Assembly (NCBI RefSeq): GCF_006439335.1 | Contig: NZ_SAWY01000038.1 | Coordinates: 1 to 64,000, forward strand | Reading direction: 5' to 3' | Source of the DNA: Litorilituus lipolyticus | Lineage (GTDB): Bacteria; Pseudomonadota; Gammaproteobacteria; Enterobacterales; Alteromonadaceae | Length of the DNA stretch: 64,000 bases | Part shown: positions 38,839 to 49,309 of the stretch, one piece after another | Layout of the letters: each line of letters begins with the position of its first letter | How positions within the stretch are numbered: position 1 is the first letter of the stretch | Notes under the pieces: model-generated | What the model saw: only the letters and a program-made list of their open reading frames with translations | Databases searched by the model: none | What the model was told of the DNA's origin: nothing | Program-made: the position numbers and the translations under genes

Positions 38839-38870
38839 GTAGAGTATTGATAAATACTCTACTTATACTT
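38839..38870 (+). terminator. Hairpin after rpsA
   Basis: A 10-bp perfect stem (38839-38848 with 38853-38862) with a 4-base loop, followed by a T-rich stretch, 47 bases past the rpsA stop. It overlaps a short palindrome ACTCGCGAGT at 38831-38840. It is probably a partial terminator between rpsA and ihfB. Confidence 0.5.
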
Positions 38871-38930
38871 TATCACCTCATGGCGCAACGCTAGCTTTGA
38901 CGCGGTGCTTAGTGAATACTGGAGGGTCAA

Positions 38931-39218
38931 ATGACCAAATCAGAACTCATTGAAAAATTAGCAGAGAAATTAAACCATGTTCCTGCTAAAGATGTTGAAA
39001 AGTCAATAAAAGAAATCTTAGAGTTGATGGCGCAATCTTTATCTAAAGGTGAGCGTATTGAAATTCGCGGTTTTGGTAGTTTTTCATTGCATTATCGTGC
39101 ACCTCGTGTAGGTAGAAACCCTAAAACGGGTGAGTCTGTTGAATTAAGTGGGAAATATGTTCCACACTTTAAGCCAGGTAAAGAATTGCGTGAAAGAGTT
39201 AATCTTTCAGCAGCATAA
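38931..39218 (+). CDS. ihfB: Integration host factor subunit beta
   Basis: 95 residues of the HU/IHF family. It starts [18 protein letters not shown], and its DNA-intercalating arm reads [35 protein letters not shown], which marks the beta subunit. IHF bends DNA at specific sites for replication, recombination and transcription. GGAGG lies just before the ATG. Position after rpsA is the conserved one. Confidence 0.97.
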   Translation: MTKSELIEKLAEKLNHVPAKDVEKSIKEILELMAQSLSKGERIEIRGFGSFSLHYRAPRVGRNPKTGESVELSGKYVPHFKPGKELRERVNLSAA

Positions 39219-39251
39219 ATTGCAAAGTGAACTAAGAAGTTAGATAATAAG

Positions 39252-39280
39252 CGGCATACTTTTAAGTATGCCGTTTTTTT
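39252..39280 (+). terminator. Intrinsic terminator of ihfB
   Basis: A 10-bp perfect stem (39252-39261 with 39264-39273, core CGGCAT/ATGCCG) followed by seven T's, 33 bases after the ihfB stop and just before lapA. Confidence 0.85.
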
Positions 39281-39306
39281 ATTCCTATTATTTAAGGTAA
39301 ATCACC

Positions 39307-39543
39307 GTGCGTTTATATATCACCTTATTTTTACTATTATTTTTTATATTAATTGCATTCATATTTGGCAGTCAAAACGATCAAATAATTACCTTAAATT
39401 ACTTAATTGCTAGAAGTGAAATAACGGTAGCTGAAGCAGTAAGTATATTTTCAGCTCTTGGCTTTATTATAGGTATCTTAGTCACCATAGTGTGGCGATT
39501 AGTTCGTAAAGGCAAGAAAGCTTTATCAACTCCCCAACAATAA
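39307..39543 (+). CDS. lapA: LapA family protein (DUF1049)
   Basis: 78 residues from a GTG at 39307. Two membrane helices are visible (about 2-22 and 43-65) separated by the family motif FGSQNDQIITLNYLIARSEITV. LapA partners with LapB in the inner membrane in control of lipopolysaccharide assembly. It is immediately upstream of lapB. Confidence 0.88.
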   Translation: MRLYITLFLLLFFILIAFIFGSQNDQIITLNYLIARSEITVAEAVSIFSALGFIIGILVTIVWRLVRKGKKALSTPQQ

Positions 39544-39565
39544 CTTTAGGTTGATTACGTTTTAA

Positions 39566-40732
39566 ATGATTGAGCTACTATTTCTTCTATTACCTGTTGC
39601 CATGGCTTATGGTTGGTTTATGGGTCGTAACAGCGTCAAACAAAACCAACAAACAGAAAAGCAAGATCTCTCGATAAAATATTCAACGGGCTTGAATTAC
39701 CTTCTTTCAAATCAACAAGATAAAGCAATTGATTCTTTATTGGATGCATTGAAAGTTGAGGATGATAGTGTCGAAGCACATTTTGCTATGGCTAATTTAT
39801 TTAGGAAACGTGGCGAGTTAGACCGTGCTTTAAAAGTACATGAGCATCTTGTTAGGTTAGGTGGTTTACCGACAAAAGCAAAACAACAAGCCGTATTTGA
39901 ATTAGGTAAAGATTTTCTTAGCGCTGGTTTATATGACAGAGCTGAGAAAATGTTTACTAAATTGCTTAAGTCAAAGACTTATGGTTTGAAGTCGATAAGT
40001 TATTTATTACAAATCTTTCAATCTACTAAAGACTGGCAACAAGGTCTTTCACATAAAAAACTGATTAAAAAAGTTAATGATAAGAGACAGCTACATACCT
40101 TAGCAAACTTTTATTGTGAACTTGCAACCACAGCTTTTGAACAAGACAAGTTTATTGACGTTATTGAATTACTTGAAGAAGCACTTGCCTTAGATCCTAA
40201 CTCATGTCGAGCTAACTGGCTTATGGCAAAAATATATGAAAATCATGATCAGTGTGAACAAGCAGCACAATGTTATCAAGCAATTTATGAGCAAGATAAA
40301 GAGTTTTTTCCAGATGTCATTCAACAAATGCATGATTGTTACACTCGACTAGATGAACTTGATGACTTTTATAAATTTATTAAAAAAGTCTATGACGAAA
40401 CTGCAAGCTCAAGTGCATTAATTACTTATGTGAATCATATCCAAGAAAATAATGGTCATAAAAAAGCTAAAGAGTTTATTTTAACTGCATTAAAACGTCG
40501 CCCGACAATTCGGGGCTTTCAGCACTTTATTAAAATGCAGATGAGTCAGTCTGATGATGTTGACAATACTAGTTTAGATTTAATAAAAGATTTAATAAGT
40601 GAGTATATCAATATAAAGCACAGGTATAGTTGTAGAACCTGCGGTTTTAATAGTTCAACACATTACTGGTCTTGTCCTTCATGCCATGAATGGGAACAGC
40701 TTAAGCCAGTGCGGGGTCTAGAAGGGGAATAA
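39566..40732 (+). CDS. lapB: Lipopolysaccharide assembly protein LapB (YciM)
   Basis: 388 residues. One N-terminal membrane helix is followed by tandem TPR repeats (YSTGLNYLLSNQQDKAIDSLLDAL and later copies) and a C-terminal rubredoxin-like metal site with CRTCGF and CPSCHEWE. LapB recruits FtsH to degrade LpxC and so tunes lipopolysaccharide synthesis. It lies 22 bases after lapA. The next gene is pyrF, as in E. coli. Confidence 0.95.
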   Translation: MIELLFLLLPVAMAYGWFMGRNSVKQNQQTEKQDLSIKYSTGLNYLLSNQQDKAIDSLLDALKVEDDSVEAHFAMANLFRKRGELDRALKVHEHLVRLGGLPTKAKQQAVFELGKDFLSAGLYDRAEKMFTKLLKSKTYGLKSISYLLQIFQSTKDWQQGLSHKKLIKKVNDKRQLHTLANFYCELATTAFEQDKFIDVIELLEEALALDPNSCRANWLMAKIYENHDQCEQAAQCYQAIYEQDKEFFPDVIQQMHDCYTRLDELDDFYKFIKKVYDETASSSALITYVNHIQENNGHKKAKEFILTALKRRPTIRGFQHFIKMQMSQSDDVDNTSLDLIKDLISEYINIKHRYSCRTCGFNSSTHYWSCPSCHEWEQLKPVRGLEGE

Positions 40733-40961
40733 TATTCCCTTTTTGTATGGTCAAGCTACTGCTTCGAATGTACTCACTGACTATCGTCAGTTCCGTGCAA
40801 TCTCTTTGTTCTAGAGCTATACCATGTTGAAACGAATCATTATTAGTTTTAAAAGCTAGATATCATAGCTAGCGTAAAGTTTAGTTAGTACTAATACTAA
40901 ATTAACAGTCATTCCCGAAGTCTTTTATCGGGAATCTATTGTATTAAAGATAGGAAAAATC

Positions 40962-41660
40962 ATGAACGATCCAAAAGTAGTTGTGGCGTTAGACTTTGGT
41001 AAAAAGTCAGAGGCGTTATCATTTATTGACCGTATTGAGCCAAGTGATGCTCGATTAAAAGTTGGCAAAGAAATGTTTACTTATTTTGGTCCAGAATTCG
41101 TTAAACAATTAACAGGAAAAGGTTTTGATGTTTTTCTTGATTTGAAATTTCACGATATTCCAAACACTGTTGCTAAAGCAGTGACAGCTGCAGCTGATCT
41201 GGGAGTTTGGATGGTTAATGTTCATGCCAGTGGTGGTGAACAAATGATGATAAAATCACGTGAAGCGTTAAGTCAATTTGGTAGTGAAGCGCCTTTATTA
41301 ATTGCAGTAACGGTTTTAACAAGTATGGGTCAAGAAGACTTATTAGGTTTAGGCATAACTAAAACACCTGCTGAACAAGTCATGTCTCTAGCACAGCTAA
41401 CGCAAAAAAGTGGCTTAGATGGTGTTGTTTGTTCTGCTTGGGAAGCTGAGCAATTAAAGCTACAACTTGGTAAAGATTTTAAATTGATCACACCAGGAAT
41501 TAGGCCAGCGGGTTCAAGCAGTGATGACCAAAAAAGAATTATGACCCCACAACAAGCGATTGATGTTGGTGTTGATTACTTGGTTATAGGTAGACCCATT
41601 ACCAAGGCTGCTGATCCACAAGCGGTATTGCAACAGATTAATCATTCATTAAATGTTTAA
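40962..41660 (+). CDS. pyrF: Orotidine 5'-phosphate decarboxylase
   Basis: 232 residues. The catalytic Lys-Asp network is in [18 protein letters not shown], and the phosphate loop is [14 protein letters not shown] with VIGRPITKA. It forms UMP, the last step of pyrimidine synthesis. A ribosome site TAGGA precedes the ATG. The 229-base leader holds an 8-bp hairpin (40911-40918 with 40928-40935) that lacks a T-run. It is separated from lapB. Confidence 0.96.
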   Translation: MNDPKVVVALDFGKKSEALSFIDRIEPSDARLKVGKEMFTYFGPEFVKQLTGKGFDVFLDLKFHDIPNTVAKAVTAAADLGVWMVNVHASGGEQMMIKSREALSQFGSEAPLLIAVTVLTSMGQEDLLGLGITKTPAEQVMSLAQLTQKSGLDGVVCSAWEAEQLKLQLGKDFKLITPGIRPAGSSSDDQKRIMTPQQAIDVGVDYLVIGRPITKAADPQAVLQQINHSLNV

Positions 41661-41690
41661 ATTAATAAATTTTTAAAATGAGTCAATGTA

Positions 41691-41723
41691 AAAAGGGTTA
41701 AGTAAATAATACTTAACCCTTTT
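41691..41723. terminator. Bidirectional terminator between pyrF and gapA
   Basis: A perfect 14-bp stem (41691-41704 with 41710-41723) with a 5-base loop. A-run and T-run lie at the two ends, so it can stop transcription of both convergent genes. Confidence 0.85.
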
Positions 41724-41751
41724 GTCTATTAGAAATAAGTACTAAAGAGTA

Positions 41752-42771
<1,020 letters not shown>

Positions 42772-42777
42772 TCATTA

Positions 42778-42792
42778 TGTAGTAAAATTACA
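42778..42792. promoter_or_regulatory. HexR-like operator upstream of gapA
   Basis: The 15 bases TGTAGTAAAATTACA form a near-perfect palindrome matching the HexR consensus TGTARTwwwATTACA. It lies 25 bases before the gapA start and within the gapA-gnd divergent region. HexR controls central carbon genes such as gapA, zwf and edd in many gammaproteobacteria. A weaker look-alike near 42923-42937 is not called. Confidence 0.65.
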
Positions 42793-42996
42793 TCATTTCA
42801 AAAAAAACACAAGTTAAACTCACTGTATTTGGCATAAATTTTCATGTTTTTGCCTTTTTTATGTAAAATTACTAAATTAATTATGTTTAATTGAATATTT
42901 TAGCCAATTTGTACAATACTTTTGTAATTGCATGTTAGAATATTAGAAAAATAATAAATTGTGAATAACACTCTCGACTTCATAAAGGAAAAACTT

Positions 42997-44529
42997 ATGA
43001 CACAAGATAAAATTTTGTGTGACATTGGATTTATTGGCTTAGGCGTAATGGGTAAAAATCTTGTACTTAACCTCGCAGATAATGGTTATAACATTGCCGC
43101 TTTTGATTTAAGTGATGAAAAAGTACAAGCAGTTATAGCTCAAGATGAACATGAAAATACAACGTCTACGCCTCGTGTTTATGGTTGTTCTTCATATACT
43201 GAATTATTATCTCAGTTAAAAGCACCTCATTTAATTGTACTTAGTGTTCCTGCTGGAGCTCCCGTAGATCAAGTATGTGAAAACTTGATTGGAGCAGGTA
43301 TTCAACCCGATGACATTATTATCGATACAGGGAATAGCTTATGGGTTGATACTGTAGCAAGAGAAGAGAAATACAAAAGTAACTTCCTTTTGTTTTCTTC
43401 AGCAGTTTCAGGTGGTGAAGTAGGAGCCAGATTCGGACCTTCCTTAATGCCAAGTGGCTCACCTTACGCTTGGGCTAGAGTTAAACCTATTTGGGAAGCG
43501 ATTTCAGCTAAAGTAGATGTTGTTACAGGTAAGCCAATTGAACGAAACAAACCTGGGCAAATCATTGAGGATGGTGAACCTTGTGCCGCTTATATAGGCC
43601 CAGCAGGAGCCGGACATTATGTAAAAATGGTACATAACGGTATTGAGTACGCTGATATGCAAATTATATGTGAAGCATACCATGTACTTAGATCTGGACT
43701 CGGCTTGTCGTGTGATGAAATAGCAGATATTTTTGAAACTTGGAATAATGGTTTACTTGATAGTTATTTAATGGAAATATCTGTCGAAGTATTAAGGCAT
43801 AAGACATCAGATACAGAAACGCCTTTGGTAGACTTAATACTAGATAAAGCCGGGCAAAAAGGTACCGGATTATGGACTGCTATGAGTAGTCTAGAAGTAG
43901 GGTGTCCTGCGCCAACTATTGCTCAAGCTGTTTATGCACGTTCTATTTCATCATTTAAAGAGTTAAGAAAACAAGCTAGTGTCGATTTATCAGGACCTTC
44001 AAATGTTCCAGTATCAGAAAGTGAGTCTTTAGCTATCATAGAACAACTACATGATGCTATTTACTGTGCAAAAATTTGTGCTTATGCCCAAGGCTTTCAG
44101 TTAATGAAATTGGCTGCAAAAGAGCATGGTTGGGCACTCGATTTTGCTAGCATCGCAAAAATTTGGCGTGCAGGTTGTATAATTCGAGCTATATTCTTGC
44201 AATCAATTACTGATGCCTTTGAAAGAAATGAAAAGCTAGATAACTTATTACTCGATAAATTTTTTGCAAAGCAATTAAGTGAGCGACAAGATAATTGGCG
44301 TAAATCTATCTGTTTTGCCACGATGAAAGGTATTCCTACAGGCGCACTGTCTTCTGCACTGGCTTACTATGATTCTATGCGTTCAGCGGTATTGCCTGCT
44401 AATCTTTTACAAGGTCAACGTGATTTCTTTGGCGCACACACCTTTGAAAGAGTCGATAAGCCAGCAGGTAAAAAGTTTCATGTTGAATGGTCTACACTTG
44501 ATCGTGAAATGAAATTAATAGATGACTAA
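42997..44529 (+). CDS. gnd: 6-phosphogluconate dehydrogenase, decarboxylating
   Basis: 510 residues from the ATG at 42997, chosen because AAAGGAA lies 6 bases upstream; an in-frame GTG at 42961 has no such site. The N-terminal NADP fold starts [23 protein letters not shown], the substrate motif is [18 protein letters not shown], and the catalytic segment is [17 protein letters not shown]. It converts 6-phosphogluconate to ribulose-5-phosphate with NADPH in the pentose phosphate pathway. At 510 residues it is longer than the 468-residue E. coli enzyme. msrB follows by 5 bases. Confidence 0.94.
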   Translation: MTQDKILCDIGFIGLGVMGKNLVLNLADNGYNIAAFDLSDEKVQAVIAQDEHENTTSTPRVYGCSSYTELLSQLKAPHLIVLSVPAGAPVDQVCENLIGAGIQPDDIIIDTGNSLWVDTVAREEKYKSNFLLFSSAVSGGEVGARFGPSLMPSGSPYAWARVKPIWEAISAKVDVVTGKPIERNKPGQIIEDGEPCAAYIGPAGAGHYVKMVHNGIEYADMQIICEAYHVLRSGLGLSCDEIADIFETWNNGLLDSYLMEISVEVLRHKTSDTETPLVDLILDKAGQKGTGLWTAMSSLEVGCPAPTIAQAVYARSISSFKELRKQASVDLSGPSNVPVSESESLAIIEQLHDAIYCAKICAYAQGFQLMKLAAKEHGWALDFASIAKIWRAGCIIRAIFLQSITDAFERNEKLDNLLLDKFFAKQLSERQDNWRKSICFATMKGIPTGALSSALAYYDSMRSAVLPANLLQGQRDFFGAHTFERVDKPAGKKFHVEWSTLDREMKLIDD

Positions 44530-44534
44530 ATATC

Positions 44535-44912
44535 GTGAGTGAAGATATATATAAAGATAAGCTAAGCGAAGCTGCCTATAAGGTATGCCGCTTAGCTGCA
44601 ACTGAGCAACCATTTACCGGTAAATATAATAATCACTGGGAAGTGGGACAATACCTTTGTGTTTGCTGTGAAAAAGTATTATTTGACAGTTCTACGAAGT
44701 TTAACTCAGGCTGTGGTTGGCCAAGTTTCTACCAAGGTATTGATGGTGCTATAGAATACATTCAAGATACTTCTCATAATATGCTTAGAACAGAAGTAAG
44801 GTGTCAAAACTGTCAATCACATTTAGGTCACGTTTTTGATGACGGACCAAAACCTACCTATAAACGGTACTGTATTAACTCTTTAAGTTTAGTATTCATC
44901 CCCAACTCATAA
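44535..44912 (+). CDS. msrB: Peptide-methionine (R)-S-oxide reductase
   Basis: 125 residues from a GTG at 44535. Zinc cysteines are CVCC and CQNC. The catalytic Cys is in [12 protein letters not shown], and the substrate motif is [11 protein letters not shown]. It reduces methionine-R-sulfoxide residues. It is five bases after gnd, so NADPH supply and oxidative repair genes are co-transcribed. Confidence 0.94.
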   Translation: MSEDIYKDKLSEAAYKVCRLAATEQPFTGKYNNHWEVGQYLCVCCEKVLFDSSTKFNSGCGWPSFYQGIDGAIEYIQDTSHNMLRTEVRCQNCQSHLGHVFDDGPKPTYKRYCINSLSLVFIPNS

Positions 44913-45198
44913 ACTCAATACAATATGAAAAACCGCGGCTAATTCATTTTCTCTGTGTTGAGTACTTTATTCTTTTATGCCAAAAACACATAAACCGTGT
45001 GAATATATTATTAATACCTTAGTTTGATATAAGCCAAAAAGGCTAAAAATAATCCTGTAACCTATAGAGAAATATTTCATGCTGCATTACAATACGCACC
45101 AAATCTAACTATCCGCTATTATTTAGTATCATTTTTCTTAAACGTTACTATTTAAATAATAGTTTGTGTTCAATTGACTGAAATAAAAGGTTCAAATA

Positions 45199-46650
45199 AT
45201 GACTTCTCATCTTGAGGAAAAGTATCAAGCAAGCTGGCAAGAGCGTCAAACATTTGCAGAAAATATGCAACCTATCATAGGGCAGCTATTTAGAAATAAA
45301 GGTATTGAAATATCTGTTTATGGCCGCCCATTATTAAATGCTTCTCCTATCGATATTATTAAGGCACATAAATCTGTTGCCTTACATGAAGATAACAAGT
45401 TGCGTTTAAGAGAAAGCTTTCCTTTTGTTGAAGCATTAAACTCAATGACATTAGCACCTGCAAGAATTGATATTGGTAAATTAGCTTACAGTTACTTATA
45501 TCAAGGTCAAGCAAATGACTTATCAATTGAGCAATACTTAGAGAAACAATTAACTGCAATCTCTCGTGAGAATATTGATCAAGAGAGCCAAGACGTTGTT
45601 TTATACGGTTTTGGTCGTATTGGTCGTTTACTTGCTCGTCTGTTAATTGAACAAACTGGTCCAAATGCAAAACTTAATTTACGTGCAATTGTTTTACGCC
45701 CAAGTAAAGGCGATGACGATTTAGAAAAGCGTGCTAGCTTATTACGTCGTGATTCAGTTCACGGTGCTTTTAATGGAAGTATCACCACTGATAGCGAAAA
45801 CAATGTAATTAAAGCAAACGGCGCTTTTATAAAAGTTATTTACGCTAAATCTCCTTCAGAAGTTGATTACACTGCACATGGCATTAACAATGCCTTAGTT
45901 GTTGATAACACAGGTATCTGGTCAGATGAAGACGGTTTAGGTCAGCATCTACAATCAAAAGGTGTAGCTAAAGTTTTACTTACCGCACCAGCTAAAGGTG
46001 ACATTAAAAACATTGTTTATGGTGTAAACCAAGATATGATTTTACCAGAAGATAAAATTGTATCTGCAGCAAGTTGTACAACAAACGCTATTACACCTGT
46101 TTTAAAAGCAATCAACGACAAGTTTGGCATTAAAAATGGTCACGTTGAAACTGTTCATTCTTATACAAATGATCAAAACTTAATTGATAACTACCATAAA
46201 GCGCCTCGTCGCGGTCGTAGTGCACCATTGAACATGGTTATTAGTACTACTGGTGCTGCAAAAGCAGTGTCTAAAGCACTTCCGGAATTAAAAGGTTTAT
46301 TAACAGGTAACGCTATTCGTGTTCCTACGCCAAACGTTTCAATGGCTATCATGAACTTAAATTTAAAAGCTGAAACTGATAAAACTGCTTTAAATGATTA
46401 CTTACGTCAAATATCTTTAGATTCAGAATTACAAAACCAGGTTGATTACACGGCTTCTACAGAAATCGTATCTACAGATCTTGTTGGTTCTCGATATGCT
46501 GGTGTAGTTGACTCACAAGCAACTATCGTCGACGGTGATCGCGCAGTATTATATGTTTGGTATGATAATGAGTTTGGTTACAGCTGTCAGGTTGTACGTG
46601 TAATGTTAGAAATGGCAGGGATTACAGTGCCAACATTACCTCTAAAATAA
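45199..46650 (+). CDS. Glyceraldehyde-3-phosphate dehydrogenase, long form
   Basis: 483 residues. A ~130-residue N-terminal extension (LEEKYQASWQERQTFAENMQPIIGQLF) precedes a GAPDH core with the NAD motif VLYGFGRIGRLLARLL, catalytic Cys in SAASCTTNAITPVLK and His in VETVHSYTNDQNLIDNYHKAPRRGRSAP. This ~480-residue class occurs in many marine gammaproteobacteria beside the short GapA. Its metabolic role (glycolytic, gluconeogenic or cofactor-specific) cannot be decided here. Start at 45199 follows AAAGG. A strong terminator follows. Confidence 0.9.
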   Translation: MTSHLEEKYQASWQERQTFAENMQPIIGQLFRNKGIEISVYGRPLLNASPIDIIKAHKSVALHEDNKLRLRESFPFVEALNSMTLAPARIDIGKLAYSYLYQGQANDLSIEQYLEKQLTAISRENIDQESQDVVLYGFGRIGRLLARLLIEQTGPNAKLNLRAIVLRPSKGDDDLEKRASLLRRDSVHGAFNGSITTDSENNVIKANGAFIKVIYAKSPSEVDYTAHGINNALVVDNTGIWSDEDGLGQHLQSKGVAKVLLTAPAKGDIKNIVYGVNQDMILPEDKIVSAASCTTNAITPVLKAINDKFGIKNGHVETVHSYTNDQNLIDNYHKAPRRGRSAPLNMVISTTGAAKAVSKALPELKGLLTGNAIRVPTPNVSMAIMNLNLKAETDKTALNDYLRQISLDSELQNQVDYTASTEIVSTDLVGSRYAGVVDSQATIVDGDRAVLYVWYDNEFGYSCQVVRVMLEMAGITVPTLPLK

Positions 46651-46670
46651 TATTAAATCAGTAAGATTAA

Positions 46671-46701
46671 AAACCTGTACAATTTGTACAGGTTTTTTTT
46701 T
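46671..46701 (+). terminator. Intrinsic terminator of the long GAPDH gene
   Basis: A perfect 11-bp stem (46671-46681 with 46685-46695) with a 3-base loop and a run of T's, 20 bases after the stop codon. Confidence 0.9.
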
Positions 46702-46766
46702 GAATTAAACTAAACTTATCCTTATTCAGGCCGATAAAGTCTTGAATGTCTTTTGAGGAAATATTT

Positions 46767-46964
46767 ATGTCAATCGTGTTAGGTTCACCTTCATCAGTTC
46801 AAACGAACACAGATACTGGCTTTGCGTTAAAAACGGCAAGCCTAGCTAAAGATCAACAAGAACTTGAAGGTCAAATGGCAATTAAACTAATTCAAACTGC
46901 AGATTTAAGTAATGTACCAGCGCCTTCTGGTAATAGTGGTAGCCAAGTTAATATTAAAGTTTAG
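46767..46964 (+). CDS. YjfB-like small protein
   Basis: 65 residues from the ATG at 46767, with GAGGA at 46755-46759; an upstream in-frame ATG at 46746 lacks a site. The pattern of a helical AL..A.LAKDQQELEGQMAIKLIQ stretch followed by PAPSGNSGSQVNIKV matches the YjfB family of putative motility-associated small proteins. No signal peptide or metal motif. Function unknown. It stands alone between a terminator and convergent tusE. Confidence 0.65.
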   Translation: MSIVLGSPSSVQTNTDTGFALKTASLAKDQQELEGQMAIKLIQTADLSNVPAPSGNSGSQVNIKV

Positions 46965-46977
46965 TCAACTAACTTTG

Positions 46978-47316
46978 TTAAATGCAACGCGCAGGTTTTG
47001 GTAAGCCTGCGTATTTTGTTGCTTGTTTCGCTGGTCCCTCTGGGAACAATCTATATAAATATCTACTATTAGCTTTCTCTTCCCCAAACTCAACTTTCAT
47101 CGCTTTGGTTAGAGCTCTTATTGCTGGTGATGTTTTGTATGTTAAGTAAAACTCTCTAACAAAGTGAATAACCTCCCAGTGGGCTTGTGTTAATTCAACA
47201 CCATCTAATTCTGCTAAGTAAGTAGCTAATTCTTTATCCCAAACTTGATAATCTTCAAGGTAGCCATGTTTGTCAGTTAATATTGTTTTGTTCTGAAAAT
47301 TAATTTCTATTGCCAT
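46978..47316 (-). CDS. tusE: Sulfurtransferase TusE (DsrC family)
   Basis: 112 residues ending GLPKPARCI. The penultimate Cys111 is the conserved persulfide carrier of TusE/DsrC. TusE accepts sulfur from the TusBCD complex and passes it to MnmA for 2-thiolation of tRNA wobble uridine. It overlaps the end of tusB by 10 bases and closes a tusD-tusC-tusB-tusE operon. Confidence 0.93.
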   Translation of the reverse strand: MAIEINFQNKTILTDKHGYLEDYQVWDKELATYLAELDGVELTQAHWEVIHFVREFYLTYKTSPAIRALTKAMKVEFGEEKANSRYLYRLFPEGPAKQATKYAGLPKPARCI

Positions 47317-47600
47317 GTGATCACATTTTCTGTATCAAAAGTTAAATTGACTAATTCATTCATGCTTATTACTTCTATAAACTCTGGCACGTTAAGACCA
47401 CGTGCTGATACATGATGTTGAATTACTTTTATGTTTTTAACACTGATGATGTTTTTAATATTTGTTAACAGGGTGTGGTTCAAGTTGTAACACCCATCAT
47501 CTATAAGCACTAAAATATCTGCAGGTAGTATAATCTGAGAGCATTGAAAGAGTTCTTGGCTATTAAATGCTGATTGTCTTACTAAATGTAATGTCGTCAT
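47307..47600 (-). CDS. tusB: Sulfurtransferase complex subunit TusB (DsrH)
   Basis: 97 residues of the DsrE/F/H fold, starting [19 protein letters not shown] and containing [12 protein letters not shown]. TusB is the non-catalytic subunit of the TusBCD heterohexamer. It starts 3 bases after the tusC stop and overlaps tusE. Confidence 0.88.
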   Translation of the reverse strand: MTTLHLVRQSAFNSQELFQCSQIILPADILVLIDDGCYNLNHTLLTNIKNIISVKNIKVIQHHVSARGLNVPEFIEVISMNELVNLTFDTENVITWQ

Positions 47601-47603
47601 CTA

Positions 47604-47966
47604 TTAAAATCTCAAAATGTGTTTATGCTGTTTTAATTCATGTGCAAATTCTCTTGCGGGCAGCACCTTTACATTTTCGATATGAAAAGAGCTCGTTAAA
47701 CTTCGTTCATGTAACGATTCTAAGCAAACATAAATATCTTCAATGTCATAAAACTCAAATGCTGAGAAAGTTTTTAAATAATCTTTCAGTGATAATTGCT
47801 CACCGTCTTGATTTGGTGTCAATTGAAAGACACCATCGCCTTGAAAAAATAAGGATATACCTTGCTCATACGATCCAAAAATTAAAGCAATATCGAGAGA
47901 ATCTTTTCCGTGGTTAAAAGAATAGGGGGCTTTACTGTTAATGATAGCGAGTGTTTTTTTGGTCAT
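47604..47966 (-). CDS. tusC: Sulfurtransferase complex subunit TusC (DsrF)
   Basis: 120 residues with the DsrF pattern KTLAIINSKAPYSFNHGKDSLDIALIFGSYEQGISLFFQGDGVFQL. It is a structural subunit of TusBCD in the tRNA thiolation relay. Its start overlaps the tusD stop by one base (TAATG type), so the pair is translationally coupled. Confidence 0.92.
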   Translation of the reverse strand: MTKKTLAIINSKAPYSFNHGKDSLDIALIFGSYEQGISLFFQGDGVFQLTPNQDGEQLSLKDYLKTFSAFEFYDIEDIYVCLESLHERSLTSSFHIENVKVLPAREFAHELKQHKHILRF

Positions 47967-48349
47967 TAGAATTGTATTACCCGATCAGCATAATTAGTTA
48001 ACTCTACTAGTTCACCTAAACCAGAAATTTCAAATGCATCCGCAACATTAGATGATTGTGGCTCAACAGAATTGGTTTCATCAACTTGTAAGCCTCGTTT
48101 ACTTGCTGCAGTAACACATAAATGAAGAGATAAATTGAATTCATTTTTTAGCGCTAACCATTTTGCTTGTGCTTGATATTCATCGGTTGGAACTTCCACA
48201 AAGGTGTTAGCATGTAAAACGCCGTCTTGATAAAAAAAGATCCCTACAATCTCAATCTGTAATGCTAAAGCGGCTTCAATATATTCAATAGCAGTAACAG
48301 ATAAGTTACTGCTAGGAGGTGATGTAATAATAACTGCGAGTTTATTCAC
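47966..48349 (-). CDS. tusD: Sulfurtransferase complex subunit TusD (DsrE)
   Basis: 127 residues from a GTG at 48349 preceded by AGGAAG. The active Cys78 is in LHLCVTAASKRGL, the persulfide site of TusD. Sequence EYIEAALALQIEIVGIFFYQDGVLHAN is typical. First gene of the tus operon; a terminator for the upstream gene lies just before it. Confidence 0.92.
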   Translation of the reverse strand: MNKLAVIITSPPSSNLSVTAIEYIEAALALQIEIVGIFFYQDGVLHANTFVEVPTDEYQAQAKWLALKNEFNLSLHLCVTAASKRGLQVDETNSVEPQSSNVADAFEISGLGELVELTNYADRVIQF

Positions 48350-48372
48350 GTTACTTCCTGAAATTGATGCAT

Positions 48373-48401
48373 AAAAAAAGCCTCGTATTAACGAGGCTTT
48401 T
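48373..48401 (-). terminator. Terminator of the Bax-inhibitor-1 family gene
   Basis: A GC-rich stem (48376-48386 with 48391-48401, core GCCTCGT/ACGAGGC) with a 4-base loop. Flanking A and T runs make it functional on the minus strand, 44 bases past that gene's stop and before tusD. Confidence 0.85.
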
Positions 48402-48444
48402 CATTATAGCAATAAGCTATAAAGCAAACTAGATTTGATGGCAA

Positions 48445-49113
48445 TTAATCATCGCTACCAAAAACACCTAATAAATGAAGTAGGTGCACAAAAATATTAT
48501 AAATATTTAAGTATAAAGAGATTGTTGCTCTAATATAGTTACGCTCTCCACCGTGAATGATGCGGCTTGTATCGAATAAAATCAAACCTGACATAATCAT
48601 GATAATAGCTGCACTAACTGCTAAAGATAACGCTGGAATTTGGAAAAAGATATTCGCCAAACTTGCAACAATAGCTACGATTAAACCAACCATTAAAAAA
48701 CCACCCATAAAAGAGAAGTCTTTTTTACTTGTTAATGCATAGCCTGATAAAGCGAAAAAGATTAGTGCTGTTCCGCCTAATGCTTGCATTATTAATGTGC
48801 CGCCATTCGGTAAAGAAGCGTAAGCATTTAACATTGGGCCAAGTGAAGCACCCATTAAACCAGTAAAAGCGAATATCCAATAAATACCACTTGCTTGGTC
48901 TGCTTTTTTATTTACAACAAACATTAATCCAAATGCTACTAAAGTCATTACTAGCGCAGTCATATGCGACAAGTTCATTGCCATCGATATACCCGCTGTA
49001 ACAGCACTAAAGGCTAGGGTCATTGATAACAACATATAGGTATTCTTTAATACCTTATTAATTTCAATAGCAGAACTTTGGCTAGCTGTTTGAAAATTCA
49101 TATTTGATTGCAT
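48445..49113 (-). CDS. Bax inhibitor-1/YccA family membrane protein
   Basis: 222 residues with seven hydrophobic helices from about residue 25 to the end. The family motif FDTSRIIHGGERNYIRATISLYLNIYNIFVHLL at the C-terminus is diagnostic; the Asp/His there are the proposed pH-sensing and channel residues. YccA modulates the FtsH protease in E. coli, and others are calcium-leak channels. Start ATG at 49113 has GGAAAG upstream. Confidence 0.92.
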   Translation of the reverse strand: MQSNMNFQTASQSSAIEINKVLKNTYMLLSMTLAFSAVTAGISMAMNLSHMTALVMTLVAFGLMFVVNKKADQASGIYWIFAFTGLMGASLGPMLNAYASLPNGGTLIMQALGGTALIFFALSGYALTSKKDFSFMGGFLMVGLIVAIVASLANIFFQIPALSLAVSAAIIMIMSGLILFDTSRIIHGGERNYIRATISLYLNIYNIFVHLLHLLGVFGSDD

Positions 49114-49309
49114 AATCTTTCCTTCAAAAATTATTATACTTATTTAGATAGGGTTAAAATTAATAAGTTCAAGTCTTAATGTAAAGTTAACCGTTCAATC
49201 CTTGACATATTATGGCATGGGTTATTTCTAATTACTACGCTCTAATATACATAAACATGATAATAAATTGTATTCTTTTGTTAATGGTTTACTTTGTAAG
49301 TTTAAACGA

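Noticed and set aside
40911..40935. Hairpin in the pyrF leader as terminator or attenuator
   Set aside because: It has an 8-bp stem but a 9-base loop and no T-run, and no leader peptide or alternative structure was recognised.
42862..42937. Additional HexR boxes near gnd
   Set aside because: TGTAAAATTACT at about 42862 lacks three bases of the consensus spacing, and the segment near 42923-42937 matches at only about 11 of 15 positions.
45359..45670. Antisense open frame of 103 codons inside the long GAPDH gene
   Set aside because: It is a shadow of a strongly coding frame with no ribosome site of its own.
47567..47917. Plus-strand open frame across tusB and tusC
   Set aside because: It runs opposite two conserved, coupled genes and shows no recognisable protein features.
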